Origin: a virus
IMG/VR virus record: IMGVR_UViG_3300023116_000053
Location: 1 to 57,698 of that record
Strand: one strand, 5' to 3'
Length of the DNA stretch: 57,698 nt
Shown: piece after piece, positions 41,388 through 50,719 of the stretch
Position numbering within the stretch: the stretch's first letter is position 1
Layout of the letters: each line of letters opens with the position of its first letter
Notes under the pieces: model-generated
What the model was told of the DNA's origin: nothing
The model's input: only the letters and a program-made list of their open reading frames with translations
Databases searched by the model: none
Translations under genes and position numbers: made by a program

Positions 41388-42322
41388 TAAACTATCTTTA
41401 CGAACCTAACAGGTATGTCCACTCGATAACCTGTCGTTACACCTTTTACTTTCACGATTGTATCAATATATTTCGCTGTTTTAGAGCCTGTGTGGTTTCC
41501 GTTAATATTTGTTGCAGCAGTTGAGCCACCAATTTCGTCAAACAAACTTTCCGAACTGTTTAGAAGTTGTGACGCTTTAATTCTAAATTCCAAATAAGAA
41601 CCTCTAGGCCCAGCCACTGCAACTAATCCTACTAAATTTTTTGACGTGTCCATATACTTAACCATGTCTTGATTGACATCCGTTATGTTATAAAAAGCTA
41701 TTTCGTCGTCATCAATTTGGCTAGGAGTCTGTTGCACCCCGGTTGTAGACATAACGGTCCCAAGGCGATTGTCAATTTCAATCATATATTGAGATTCAAG
41801 TAAGTCTGCATCTAAAGTATTTTGATACGATATATCAGTAGTATCTAATCCTTGGTCAACTCTGATATAGCCACCGGACTTGCCTTCTGTCCCTCGTATT
41901 AAACCTTGAACCGTTGATTCGTACACTCCAATAGAAAGGTCTGTTTCTTCAGAATTTTCATCAACTAATACAATAAAAGTTTCGAGCGAACTATGTCGTG
42001 CTGTTTTTGTTCCGTCTGCGTTCTCGCTCAATTTAACTACAGGAAGGTAAAGCAAATTTTTCCTTGGTATAGAAAGCAATGTAGATTGCATTGTCGTAGT
42101 GTTGTTGGTAAAAGCCTCTAAGACAGGAGTTGTTAAAATATCCAAATCATAATAAGCAGAACCACTTGGGTGGTTTTTGTTATACTTGGAATAGTCAATT
42201 TCGTCGTCACTTAGAGCAAACTTTACAATTTCAAAGCCCCTACCTTGCGCGAGTCGATAGCGACCTAAGTCGGTTAATACGACATCCAACTCTATCTCAC
42301 CATCATTTCTTAAGAATCCCAT
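41387..42322 (-). CDS. Virion structural protein (311 residues)
   Basis: The N-terminus GEIELDVVLTDLGRYRLAQGRGFEIVKFALSDDEIDY matches a family of T4-type phage virion proteins of this size, where 'LD.VLT..GR..LA.G' is followed by 'K.A.GDDEIDY'. The rest is strand-rich with Ser/Thr. It is part of the tail or baseplate block and is followed by the ART-like gene. The protein at 49758-50705 has a related opening (ELELTPHGRNKLAKGEF), so the two may share an assembly role. Confidence 0.75.
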   Translation of the reverse strand: MGFLRNDGEIELDVVLTDLGRYRLAQGRGFEIVKFALSDDEIDYSKYNKNHPSGSAYYDLDILTTPVLEAFTNNTTTMQSTLLSIPRKNLLYLPVVKLSENADGTKTARHSSLETFIVLVDENSEETDLSIGVYESTVQGLIRGTEGKSGGYIRVDQGLDTTDISYQNTLDADLLESQYMIEIDNRLGTVMSTTGVQQTPSQIDDDEIAFYNITDVNQDMVKYMDTSKNLVGLVAVAGPRGSYLEFRIKASQLLNSSESLFDEIGGSTAATNINGNHTGSKTAKYIDTIVKVKGVTTGYRVDIPVRFVKIV

Positions 42323-42334
42323 ATTTTTATCCTT

Positions 42335-45250
42335 TTATTTTTTGTGTTCGTGTTTATATCTAAAATTAATGTCTATTTTTTTACCAGTTTTCTTGCTGGT
42401 AATTCTCATTTTATATTGTTTGTCCAAAACTGATTCTTTTTGGGTTCCAACCCTTGGAATAGAATCAATTGCGCTCTTTCTACTTTTTATGCTAGTCAAA
42501 TCCAACTCTGTTTGTAAAAATGAAGGCTGAAGTGTTATGTTTTTTTGCACTTTTTTGTCACCAATTCTTATTTTCTCTTCATCAAATTTGAATATATTGA
42601 CTTCTAAATAAGAAAAACCTCCATCATTAACCATTTCTACTTCATAAATAGAAGATGGATTAGATTTATGTTCATGAATGTCAACACTCCTAAACATATA
42701 ATAATATTTTTGATTGGGCATTATTTTGTGCAGAACAGAGGCAGCAGAAGCAAAATTTTTAGTTTGTATATCTTGGCTTTTTCCAACAAAATCAAGAATA
42801 TTTTTCGGCTTTTTGTCTAAACGGTAGATTTTGTATCGCCTCACAGGGTCGTCGCTTTTAAATTTTACAGTATCTTCTTTTCTTAAGTTATCAGGCAAAC
42901 TATTGTAGTAATCTTCCTCTTGTTCCGTCATTGCAATCGGTACTTCATAAGATTCTCCGGTGTTGGAGCGCATATTTATTTGTATTGTGTCATCAACATT
43001 AATAAACGAAACAAATTCAACTTCTGGAGACACTGGAGGTGCGTCCAATATTTTTCCAGAAAAAGAATAATAAAGAGTTTCTACTAAATAAAAATTTGGA
43101 GCATATCTGACTGTAAATTCGGCCAATGGAGGTGTGTATTTTTCAACTGCACCTCTAGTTGTTTGTGGTGGTATTGAAGCAGCGACAACGCCAGCAGCAA
43201 CAGTTCTCCCAGGTGTTGTTGTTTCATAAGGTGTGCTTGTAAAGTTATTTGTGAAAAACAATTCTTCGTAATGATAATTTGTTGCTAAAACAATATTATA
43301 AGCATATACCTCGTATCTATAGTTTTTCGCATATTTTGCTTGTGAATCCACCCACTGAACGATTTTTTCTTTTGAATCGTTTGCTACATAAAAATTTTGT
43401 ACAACTTCGTTTTTATCTAAATTAATTTTTTCAATTCGATAAAAAACTTGTTCCGCGTGGCATTCTCTCGCAAGCGTCAACATATCTGAAAATTTTCTAT
43501 TTTTTTCTTTTATTAATTTTTTTATTTTTCCAGAAAACGCCAAAAACATTACTGTTCTGAAGAACTTCCAAGCTTTTTGGTTTCTGTTTTTTAATTCCAA
43601 AGGATAAGAACCTAAAAATGTAGTTAAATCAGTTTCATCTGTTTCAAATATCTCCAATGCCTTTGAGTTTTCTAATTTTTCTTTCCCAGCCTCAAATTTA
43701 TTGAACATTTCAATCCACTTTGAGACATCCCAAACACCGTACCTCTTATTCTCAATTGAATTTTTCAATTCTTTTGTCTTGTAAAATAAAGAACTTTGTT
43801 CTATAAAATTGTCAAAAAAACTTAAATTTTTATCTTTTAATATGTTTTTCGCAACATCAATTTGGCTTGATTCAGGGACACTTGGCAACTCAGGAATGTC
43901 TGGGATTTCTAGAATTTTTGCTAATTTGATTGTTTCGGGAACATCTGGGACAAGTTCATTCAGTAACAGTTTTGGCTTGTTTAAAATGACATAGTTCATT
44001 AATGAGGGCATTAAATTAGATATTTCTAAAGATTCTAAAAATTGCTGCTCGATATTCAGAACACTTTGATTTGGAAAAGAAATGTCAACAGTCATAGGAA
44101 ACAAAGTTCTTTTGTTGAATATTGTTTTATTAAAGTCTAAGTCTTTCGATGTTAAAATTGTGTTTGTAAAAGCATTTTTTAAATATTCTTTTGATGCTGC
44201 CGGTACATTTTTTATACTTTTCCCCCACTGGTCAAAATAATCATACTCATACGTTTTTTTTCTTACATCGTATGTTGCGTATACAATCGAAGAAGGAGGC
44301 AAATTACCGATAGTATTAGAAGCAACATCTGTCGTTGGAGTTGGAAAATTCCTATCTCTTTTGCTTGCTGGCATGGCTCCATCCAAAGAGATTAAATCGA
44401 AAAACCTTTTAACGCTATTTTCTTTGTAAAAATTTTCACTTTTGCTGTTTTCGATTTCAGAAAACCAAGCATAAAAATTAGGCAACAAAGCTACAGGAAT
44501 GTTTCTATTTTTTATAGAATTTTCATATTCTTGCACATAAAAGTGATAACTAAAATCCCAATCTGCTCTATATCTACTATTGTCTGCAATGTCAAAATCT
44601 TTAATATCTTGCTTGTTAAACGGAGCAAAATAATTAAAGTATATGTCTTTGTATTCTTTGTTCACTTGAATATACTTTGCTATATTAGATTTGAAAGAGT
44701 TGAATTCTTCGTAGCCAAATTTGTCAATTTTCGTATCCAATGCTGCCTTAGTTTTAGCCTCTCTTGGGTTATTTTTGTTGCTTTTTGAATCCAAAGATTT
44801 TCCAACAATTTTAATTTTTGCCTTTCTTGCCTCAAATATAGAACTGGATGTGTCTCTCTCGTCATCTTGGAAAAAAAACTCATATCTAAGGCGATTTAAG
44901 AAAACTTCTTCTTCTTTGCTGCCCTCAGACCAAACATAGTATAAATCGCTGCCAGTCTCCTTCTTAACGCTGTTCCAATAGTACCCACCAAGCCTTCTAA
45001 GTCCATCTTTGGTGTTTTCTCCATACATATCATCAAGAATGATTTTTTTGTTTTTGAAATCTACTTTTTTTGTGGTATCAGACTTAGGTTGTTTTTTTGG
45101 TTGTTCGCCTTCTTTGCAAAAATCTGGATTGTGGTCTGTTACTCCATTCTCGTCTGGAACAAAGTTGGTTTTTAAAACAGGTGGGTTTGCAAGTAAATTT
45201 TCTTTCTTACAACCCACCTTACGTTGAATTTTGTCTCTACAGATTGACAT
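42335..45250 (-). CDS. Large virion structural protein (971 residues)
   Basis: A 971-residue protein with Lys/Asn-rich N-terminal part, helical middle (about 400-600), and a C-terminal strand-rich part that contains fibronectin-III-like sequence (about 790-900: KIMPNQKYYYMFRSVDIHEHKSNPSSIYEVEMV). The segment RECHAEQVFYRIEKI near residue 605 and QWVDSQAKYAKNYRYEVYAYN near 640 look like domain joins. No specific T4 homologue was recognised. Its size and neighbours suggest a baseplate or tail component. Confidence 0.65.
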   Translation of the reverse strand: MSICRDKIQRKVGCKKENLLANPPVLKTNFVPDENGVTDHNPDFCKEGEQPKKQPKSDTTKKVDFKNKKIILDDMYGENTKDGLRRLGGYYWNSVKKETGSDLYYVWSEGSKEEEVFLNRLRYEFFFQDDERDTSSSIFEARKAKIKIVGKSLDSKSNKNNPREAKTKAALDTKIDKFGYEEFNSFKSNIAKYIQVNKEYKDIYFNYFAPFNKQDIKDFDIADNSRYRADWDFSYHFYVQEYENSIKNRNIPVALLPNFYAWFSEIENSKSENFYKENSVKRFFDLISLDGAMPASKRDRNFPTPTTDVASNTIGNLPPSSIVYATYDVRKKTYEYDYFDQWGKSIKNVPAASKEYLKNAFTNTILTSKDLDFNKTIFNKRTLFPMTVDISFPNQSVLNIEQQFLESLEISNLMPSLMNYVILNKPKLLLNELVPDVPETIKLAKILEIPDIPELPSVPESSQIDVAKNILKDKNLSFFDNFIEQSSLFYKTKELKNSIENKRYGVWDVSKWIEMFNKFEAGKEKLENSKALEIFETDETDLTTFLGSYPLELKNRNQKAWKFFRTVMFLAFSGKIKKLIKEKNRKFSDMLTLARECHAEQVFYRIEKINLDKNEVVQNFYVANDSKEKIVQWVDSQAKYAKNYRYEVYAYNIVLATNYHYEELFFTNNFTSTPYETTTPGRTVAAGVVAASIPPQTTRGAVEKYTPPLAEFTVRYAPNFYLVETLYYSFSGKILDAPPVSPEVEFVSFINVDDTIQINMRSNTGESYEVPIAMTEQEEDYYNSLPDNLRKEDTVKFKSDDPVRRYKIYRLDKKPKNILDFVGKSQDIQTKNFASAASVLHKIMPNQKYYYMFRSVDIHEHKSNPSSIYEVEMVNDGGFSYLEVNIFKFDEEKIRIGDKKVQKNITLQPSFLQTELDLTSIKSRKSAIDSIPRVGTQKESVLDKQYKMRITSKKTGKKIDINFRYKHEHKK

Positions 45251-45273
45251 TTTTTTTCGTTTTTCCTTAAAGA

Positions 45274-45978
45274 TTAGTCAAACAATGCATCTTCTAGTTC
45301 ATCTCTCGCCTTCAATGCTGCTCTATCTACATCTTCTAAATATTGTTTGTACCTTGGATTGTTTTTCGCTGATTCACGAACTTCCGGTTCTGGGTCTTTA
45401 ATTAAGATTAACAATGCTTTAATTGGACAATTTATATTTCCAGCAACATTATCTCTGACAAGTTTATCTGTATCTCCACTCAATTTCCATAATGCTTCAG
45501 GTGGAGAATTTAAATTCAAAGCAACAAAATGTCTGACACCGTCCTTTGTATCTCCACTCAATTTTAACAATATTTCAGGTGGAGCATTTCTATTACTAGC
45601 AACTCCCATTCTGACAATCCATTTTGTATCTCCACTCAATTTTATCAATATTTCAGGTGGAGTATTTGTATTACCAGCAACAAGAGATCTGACATAATCA
45701 TTTGTATCTCCACTCAATTTTATCAATGCTTCAGGTGGACAATTTATATTACGAGCAACATTCTTTCTGACACCATCATTTGTATCTCCACTCAATTTTA
45801 ACAATATTTCAGGTGGAGAATTGAAATTACCAGCAACAGCCTTTCTGACTTTAAAGTCATCATGCTCACTCAACTCAAAAAGCCTCTCTGGGGTTGTATT
45901 CCACCAATCTTCCGCTTCTTCTACACTTTCTTTGAGTATTCTAAGAATTTCTTCTTTGATTATTTTTTTTATTGACAT
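45274..45978 (-). CDS. Tagged leucine-rich-variant (LRV) repeat protein 1
   Basis: A 234-residue protein: tag MSIKKIIKEEILRILKE/S, then about seven 26-residue repeats of the type PPE(I/A)LxKLSGDTxxxVRxxVAxNxN, and a Glu/Asp-rich tail (DRAALKARDELEDALFD). The LRV family forms a curved helical solenoid used for protein binding. Conserved positions are the PPE, KLSGD, VR and VA core; differing positions lie after GDT, VR and VA, as expected for an exposed face. It is a tandem paralogue of the next gene. Binding partner unknown. Confidence 0.75.
   Translation of the reverse strand: MSIKKIIKEEILRILKESVEEAEDWWNTTPERLFELSEHDDFKVRKAVAGNFNSPPEILLKLSGDTNDGVRKNVARNINCPPEALIKLSGDTNDYVRSLVAGNTNTPPEILIKLSGDTKWIVRMGVASNRNAPPEILLKLSGDTKDGVRHFVALNLNSPPEALWKLSGDTDKLVRDNVAGNINCPIKALLILIKDPEPEVRESAKNNPRYKQYLEDVDRAALKARDELEDALFD
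45380..45880. repeat. 78-bp coding repeats in LRV gene 1
   Basis: Imperfect direct repeats with a period of 78 bp (26 codons), each containing TATCTCCACTCAATTTTA-type sequence on the plus strand. They encode the LRV units and are not a CRISPR array. Confidence 0.85.
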
Positions 45979-46000
45979 TTTTTTCGTTTTTCCTTAAAGA

Positions 46001-46780
46001 TTAGTCAAACAATGCATCTTCTAGTTCATCTCTCGCCTTGAATTCTGCTCTATCTACATCTTCTGAATATTGTTTGTACCTTGGATTGTTTTTCGCTGCT
46101 TCACGAACTTTCGGCTCTGGGTCTTTAATTAAGATTAACAATGCTTCAAGTGGAGTATTTTCGTTCTTAGCAACATTCTTTCTGACAAGTTCATCTGTAT
46201 CTCCACTCAATTTTATCAATATTTCAGGTGGACAATTTTGATTATAAGCAACACCAGATCTGACATCATCATCTTCATCTCCACTCAATTTTATCAATAT
46301 TTCAGGTGGACAATTTATATTCCAAGCAACACTAGTTCTAACAACAGATGAGCGATCTCTATGCAATTTCCACAATATTTTAGGTGGAGAATATCTATTC
46401 CTAGCAACTCCCGATCTGACAATTACTTCTGTATCTCCACTCAATTTTATCAATATTTCAGGTGGACAATTTAAATTCTGAGCAACAAAATGTCTGACTT
46501 CATCATTTGTATCTCCACTCAATTTTATCAATATTTCAGGTGGACAATATAAATTATAAGCAACTCCCATTCTGACTTCATCATTTTTATCTCCACTCAA
46601 TTTTATCAATATTTCAGGTGGACAATTGAAATTACGAGCAACAACCTTTCTGACTTTATAATCATCATGCTCACTCAACTCAGCAAGTCTCTCTGGGGTT
46701 GTGCGATAATATTTCGCTTCTTCTACACTTTCTTTGAGTATTCTAAGAATTTCTTCTTTGATTATTTTTTTTATTGACAT
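46001..46780 (-). CDS. Tagged leucine-rich-variant (LRV) repeat protein 2
   Basis: A 259-residue paralogue of LRV protein 1, with the same tag, the same acidic tail, and about eight repeats. One unit (residues near 130-155, KLHRDRSSVVRTSVAWN) departs from the SGDT consensus. The copies are also similar in their upstream sequence, so this is a recent tandem duplication followed by divergence. The start overlaps the preceding gene by 38 nt. Likely a packaged or virion-associated binding protein. Confidence 0.75.
   Translation of the reverse strand: MSIKKIIKEEILRILKESVEEAKYYRTTPERLAELSEHDDYKVRKVVARNFNCPPEILIKLSGDKNDEVRMGVAYNLYCPPEILIKLSGDTNDEVRHFVAQNLNCPPEILIKLSGDTEVIVRSGVARNRYSPPKILWKLHRDRSSVVRTSVAWNINCPPEILIKLSGDEDDDVRSGVAYNQNCPPEILIKLSGDTDELVRKNVAKNENTPLEALLILIKDPEPKVREAAKNNPRYKQYSEDVDRAEFKARDELEDALFD
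46110..46690. repeat. 78-bp coding repeats in LRV gene 2
   Basis: Eight imperfect 78-bp direct repeats encoding the LRV units, several nearly identical to each other (CAATATTTCAGGTGGACAAT) and to those of gene 1. Substrate for unit gain and loss by recombination. Confidence 0.85.
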
Positions 46781-47426
46781 TTTTTCGTTTTTTTTTCCGT
46801 TCCATTATTGAATCAAGTTCATCAACATTCTTTCTTGATTTTTCTTCAGCAGACCTTTGTCTAGATTTCCAGGCTCTCATTTTGGCTAGGTCTCTTTTTA
46901 TATCTGAACGATTAAATAGCCCACTGAGTTCTAAATTTGCTGGGTTTCTCTGCGCGATTGCAAGCATAACATCTTGTGAGCCTCTAATTTCACCATGAGA
47001 CATCGGTGGCCTTTCGGGGTCCATACTTTTTCTTCTCTGTAGTGCCTGCTTTTGAAGTGTCATTTCATTTTCGTACATTTGTATGAGAATGTAGTCTGGT
47101 GTGGATAGATTTTTGACGAGACCCAATCTGACTTCTGGATCTGGATGCATTGAGAGTTCATACCTCCGACCTTCTTCAAATCTAGGGTCATTTGTAAGTC
47201 TAGAAGAACCAACTGAATATCGGCGGTCTCTCGTTTGTTTGTCATACCATTTTCTCGCATTTTTTATGCGCTTCCTCTCTGCCGGATCTTTTACTCCTTT
47301 TGTTGAGTAATATCGATCTACTACACTTTCTGGCTCTGGGGGGAGATCAGTTGGGTCAAAACGAGCCTCTTCTAAATTTCGAGATTCATTTAGGAATTTC
47401 TTCCAATTTTTTAAAATTTTTTTCAT
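46743..47426 (-). CDS. Tagged basic protein with an LRV-like segment
   Basis: 227 residues from the ATG at 47426, just after the preceding gene's stop; the longer frame has no support. The tag is MKKILKNWKKFLNE/S, sharing the NW(R/K)K core with the methyltransferase tag. A single LRV-like unit lies near residues 92-118 (HPDPEVRLGLVKNLSTPDYIL). The rest is Arg/Lys-rich (EERKRIKNARKWYDKQTRDRR near 60; ERKKKRKNVNKK at the end), suggesting nucleic-acid or acidic-surface binding. Directly upstream of the two LRV repeat genes. Confidence 0.65.
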   Translation of the reverse strand: MKKILKNWKKFLNESRNLEEARFDPTDLPPEPESVVDRYYSTKGVKDPAERKRIKNARKWYDKQTRDRRYSVGSSRLTNDPRFEEGRRYELSMHPDPEVRLGLVKNLSTPDYILIQMYENEMTLQKQALQRRKSMDPERPPMSHGEIRGSQDVMLAIAQRNPANLELSGLFNRSDIKRDLAKMRAWKSRQRSAEEKSRKNVDELDSIMERKKKRKNVNKKNNQRRNS

Positions 47427-47430
47427 TTTC

Positions 47431-49770
47431 TTATTTCCTATTGTTATTTTCAACCATAGATAATTCCATGATGCTTTCTTTCGTAAAAAATTCAACATAT
47501 GTGTTGTTTTTTGGCGTAACTTCTTGATTCAGAAAGAAGTATTTGTCTGCAATTGTTTCTTTCGAGTGTTTTTTAAATTGCAAGCGACATAAAAGAAAAG
47601 AATCTTGAAATTCGTCTAAATTCTCTAATTTATTCCAGCGTACATCGCTCATATTTTCGCCATAGCCACCAAAATAATAAATTTCGACTTCTTTATCTTG
47701 TTCTTTTTGCTCCATGTTATTAAATATCTCAAAAACACCGTTTTGCGACAAGTTTTCGTCAAAAATAAACTCTTTCATAGGCTTTTCTAGCAAAGATGAA
47801 GGTTTTTTTTCGTAAAAATCAATAGATGATGTGAATTTTTGTCCATTTTTCGACGAAACTTGAGGAGTTAAGCCGAAAAATTCATTTTTGTCTCTTATTT
47901 CTCGCAACAAAGTTTGACTTTCAGAGTCAAGTTTTTCATCTTTGAAGTTTTTTGTATTTTTTTTGATTTCGTTATTTTTTATTATTTTTTTAGGAGTTAA
48001 AGAATCTTTCAAGATGTCGTTTAAGTCAGATGAAGAAATTTTATACTTATCTTCTATTTTATCAAACAAAAAAAGACTGCTATCTTTGATAAATTCAAAT
48101 TTTCCTAACTTTATTTCATAAGTTAAGTTCGTTCTGTTTGTTTTTGACAGTTTTTGGTCATCTTCTCGCAATATTTTTTGCATATAATCTTCTAATATTG
48201 ATACTTTTTCTATTGTGTTTTGTAATTCTTGCTTGTCATCTGACAATTTAAAGCTATTTTTCATAGAAAAATCAACTTCTTGCACTGATTTTTTTGAAAA
48301 AAGACCATAGGTGTTGGAAAAGTCATAAAAACTATCTACTAAACGTTGGTCAGTGTATGAAAAGTCACCATTTGTCTCTAAATTGTGTTGCAAACTAACT
48401 AAATTTTTCTTTGCAACCTTTATTTTTTTTTGTTTATCCTTCAACATGGTATAAATTTGGTTGTCTAATTCAAAAACTATGGAATATTCATACGTTCCGT
48501 AGAAATTGTTTTTATCGCATGTTTTATCAACAAAAATAAAATTTCTAATATTTTTTTCGTTATTGAAATCATATTTATTTTCTTCTATTAAAAAGTCGTT
48601 TCCGCTATATTGTATGTCGCCTTTGTCATTAGAAAAGAAACCTATCGCCTCTTTGTTATATCTATCTCCATCTATTCTTCTCTTGAAGACTTTAATTGTT
48701 TTAATTTTGCACAAATTGTGTATTTCCGGGTTGTTTTCTGCGATATACTTGTCATCCCCCATCGCTTTCTTGACAACCTCGGCCCATCTTAAGTCAAAAA
48801 ATATTTTTGGAGGATAAGATTGTTTTGTGTCACTATGCACTTTGATTGTGCTATTTTCTGTAGGAGGAGGGCTTGTTTCTTTGCTAATCAATTCATTAGA
48901 AAATTTCAAAACAGAGTTGGTTAAATTGCTTTTAATTTTTGTATTATTTATAAAAACTTCTTCTGAGTCAAAATAAAGTTTGCTGTAGGTGTAATATTTT
49001 TCTTTTACAGAACCTTGTGAATCCGTTACTAATTTAATATTTGTCGGCCCTTGCCACTCTTTTTCTCTAGTATAATAAGAAGTTTCATGTATGTCATAGT
49101 CGCCATCTGCAATAAAATTTATAATTTTCGCTTTTCCGTTGTTTTTTTCGTCTAAACCTTCAATGTCTTGCAAGCTATAGTCGTCATTGAAAGTTTTCTC
49201 GTCAAAAAACACCTTGCAAATAAAGAAAACTGATGGAGGGTTGGCATTGTTTTCCAATTTGTTAATTATAATGTTAAAATTATGAATATAAATAAATTCT
49301 TCAGCAATTTTTTCTAGCGAAAGAAAGCCAAACTTCTTGTTGAGTGGTTTAGGTGGCGAATCCCAAAAAAACAAAGAACGCTTTTCGACTTTTAATTTTT
49401 CCGAAGGGTTGTTGGAAATAACAGTGTTTATAGAAGATACAAAGTATTTTTCTATCAATTCTTGTGCAGATTCAAAATCAAAATCAAATTTGTATTCCAA
49501 TTGTATATTAACATTATAAGCAAAAGATAGGTCTTCTATTTTCATTTTGTTAACTTTGATGTTAGGCAAGATTGATTGTAAAGACTTTTCTAAGTTTAAA
49601 TTAGAAATTCCAGGCACTACTGAAATTGCTGCCTCGTCAGGTAAATCGTTGTTGATTGCTTCCAATGCTCCACCATCGGGCGAAATTTCTACTGAGGGGG
49701 ATAAAGAAGTGCTATTTGGGTCTTCCACTGATGTTATATTGTTTAATATTTGATTTATTATTGTTGGCAT
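47431..49770 (-). CDS. Large virion structural protein (779 residues)
   Basis: A 779-residue Lys/Asn/Asp-rich protein with mixed strands and helices. The N-terminus (TIINQILNNITSV) and the C-terminal quarter (YYFGGYGENMSDVRWNKLENL; FLLCRLQFKK) show no family I recognise. Between two genes of the structural block; baseplate or tail protein by context. Its start overlaps the upstream gene's stop by 13 nt. Confidence 0.6.
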   Translation of the reverse strand: MPTIINQILNNITSVEDPNSTSLSPSVEISPDGGALEAINNDLPDEAAISVVPGISNLNLEKSLQSILPNIKVNKMKIEDLSFAYNVNIQLEYKFDFDFESAQELIEKYFVSSINTVISNNPSEKLKVEKRSLFFWDSPPKPLNKKFGFLSLEKIAEEFIYIHNFNIIINKLENNANPPSVFFICKVFFDEKTFNDDYSLQDIEGLDEKNNGKAKIINFIADGDYDIHETSYYTREKEWQGPTNIKLVTDSQGSVKEKYYTYSKLYFDSEEVFINNTKIKSNLTNSVLKFSNELISKETSPPPTENSTIKVHSDTKQSYPPKIFFDLRWAEVVKKAMGDDKYIAENNPEIHNLCKIKTIKVFKRRIDGDRYNKEAIGFFSNDKGDIQYSGNDFLIEENKYDFNNEKNIRNFIFVDKTCDKNNFYGTYEYSIVFELDNQIYTMLKDKQKKIKVAKKNLVSLQHNLETNGDFSYTDQRLVDSFYDFSNTYGLFSKKSVQEVDFSMKNSFKLSDDKQELQNTIEKVSILEDYMQKILREDDQKLSKTNRTNLTYEIKLGKFEFIKDSSLFLFDKIEDKYKISSSDLNDILKDSLTPKKIIKNNEIKKNTKNFKDEKLDSESQTLLREIRDKNEFFGLTPQVSSKNGQKFTSSIDFYEKKPSSLLEKPMKEFIFDENLSQNGVFEIFNNMEQKEQDKEVEIYYFGGYGENMSDVRWNKLENLDEFQDSFLLCRLQFKKHSKETIADKYFFLNQEVTPKNNTYVEFFTKESIMELSMVENNNRK

Positions 49771-50705
49771 TCGTCATCTTCTTCCAATTCGTCAAAGACA
49801 TAAATGTCTGGAAATTTATTGTTATTTTTTGTTTCTTTAGATTTTTTAGATGTCGTTGAATTATTATATCTATCTTTTCCGCTCATTCTTTCATCTATCA
49901 TGGGAGAGTCTATTTCATCATCCACTTCTATGTCAAAATAATACTCTACATCTGTATTTTCTATACTTTCTACGTCAATCTCCTCAATCTCATCGTCATC
50001 CAATAAAATATCATTTACAATGCGTTGTGGTTCCTTGAAAAATCTTAACTGTTTCAGTCTGTCACCTTCTACTTCAAACAATTCTATAGTAAAATTGCTT
50101 TTATCTATTTTTACGTTGTTTTCATATAATTCTAAAATTAAAGGTTCGACTTCTAATTCGTATTCACTTCCGTCTTCAAACTGAAATTCTTCTTCTTGTT
50201 CGCAATTTTCAGACAATTCTCCGTGAAATTCAGGAAATTCAGGATTTTCTAGTTGACTCGGAAACACTACTTTTGTTTTTATAAATAAATCTTCCAATTC
50301 TATTTGAGGAATTCTAATGTCACCTAGCGCACCTGTTAAAAAATCTGCTGAGGATGATATTTTTCCCTCTAAAAAGCGAATCTCCCACCCAGGTTCTTCT
50401 TGCACTTCTTTTGTTGTGCCTAAGTGAGAAAAATAAGCGTAATGTTGGTCATATTGTGCAATATCTAAACTTCCACTTTGTCTATTTGAAAAAGACACAA
50501 AGGGTTTTGTCACAATAGATTCCAATATTCTTTTTTGAGAAGCGTTTTGTGTTTCTTCTAGCCCCATGTGTTCTACATCGTAGATGATGTCGTCATCAAA
50601 AAAAGCGTAGTAAGTTGGGCGAAATTCTCCCTTCGCCAGTTTATTTCTGCCATGCGGAGTCAATTCCAATTCCAAAACATCTTCTTTTTTATCAAAAAAA
50701 TTCAT
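49758..50705 (-). CDS. Virion structural protein (315 residues)
   Basis: The N-terminus MNFFDKKEDVLELELTPHGRNKLAKGEFRPTYYAFFDDDIIYD follows a virion-protein family of T4-type phages in which 'L..G...L..GKF.P.YY.FFDDDI.YD' is conserved. The C-terminal half is very acidic (DDDEIEEIDVESIENTD). Expected in the tail or baseplate; related in opening pattern to the 311-residue protein at 41387-42322. Confidence 0.7.
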   Translation of the reverse strand: MNFFDKKEDVLELELTPHGRNKLAKGEFRPTYYAFFDDDIIYDVEHMGLEETQNASQKRILESIVTKPFVSFSNRQSGSLDIAQYDQHYAYFSHLGTTKEVQEEPGWEIRFLEGKISSSADFLTGALGDIRIPQIELEDLFIKTKVVFPSQLENPEFPEFHGELSENCEQEEEFQFEDGSEYELEVEPLILELYENNVKIDKSNFTIELFEVEGDRLKQLRFFKEPQRIVNDILLDDDEIEEIDVESIENTDVEYYFDIEVDDEIDSPMIDERMSGKDRYNNSTTSKKSKETKNNNKFPDIYVFDELEEDDECQQ

Positions 50706-50719
50706 TACCTTAATACTCT

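Noticed and set aside
45274-46780. Regular repeats resembling a CRISPR array
   Set aside because: Period is 78 bp with no unique spacers, and every unit is translated as an LRV repeat in frame.
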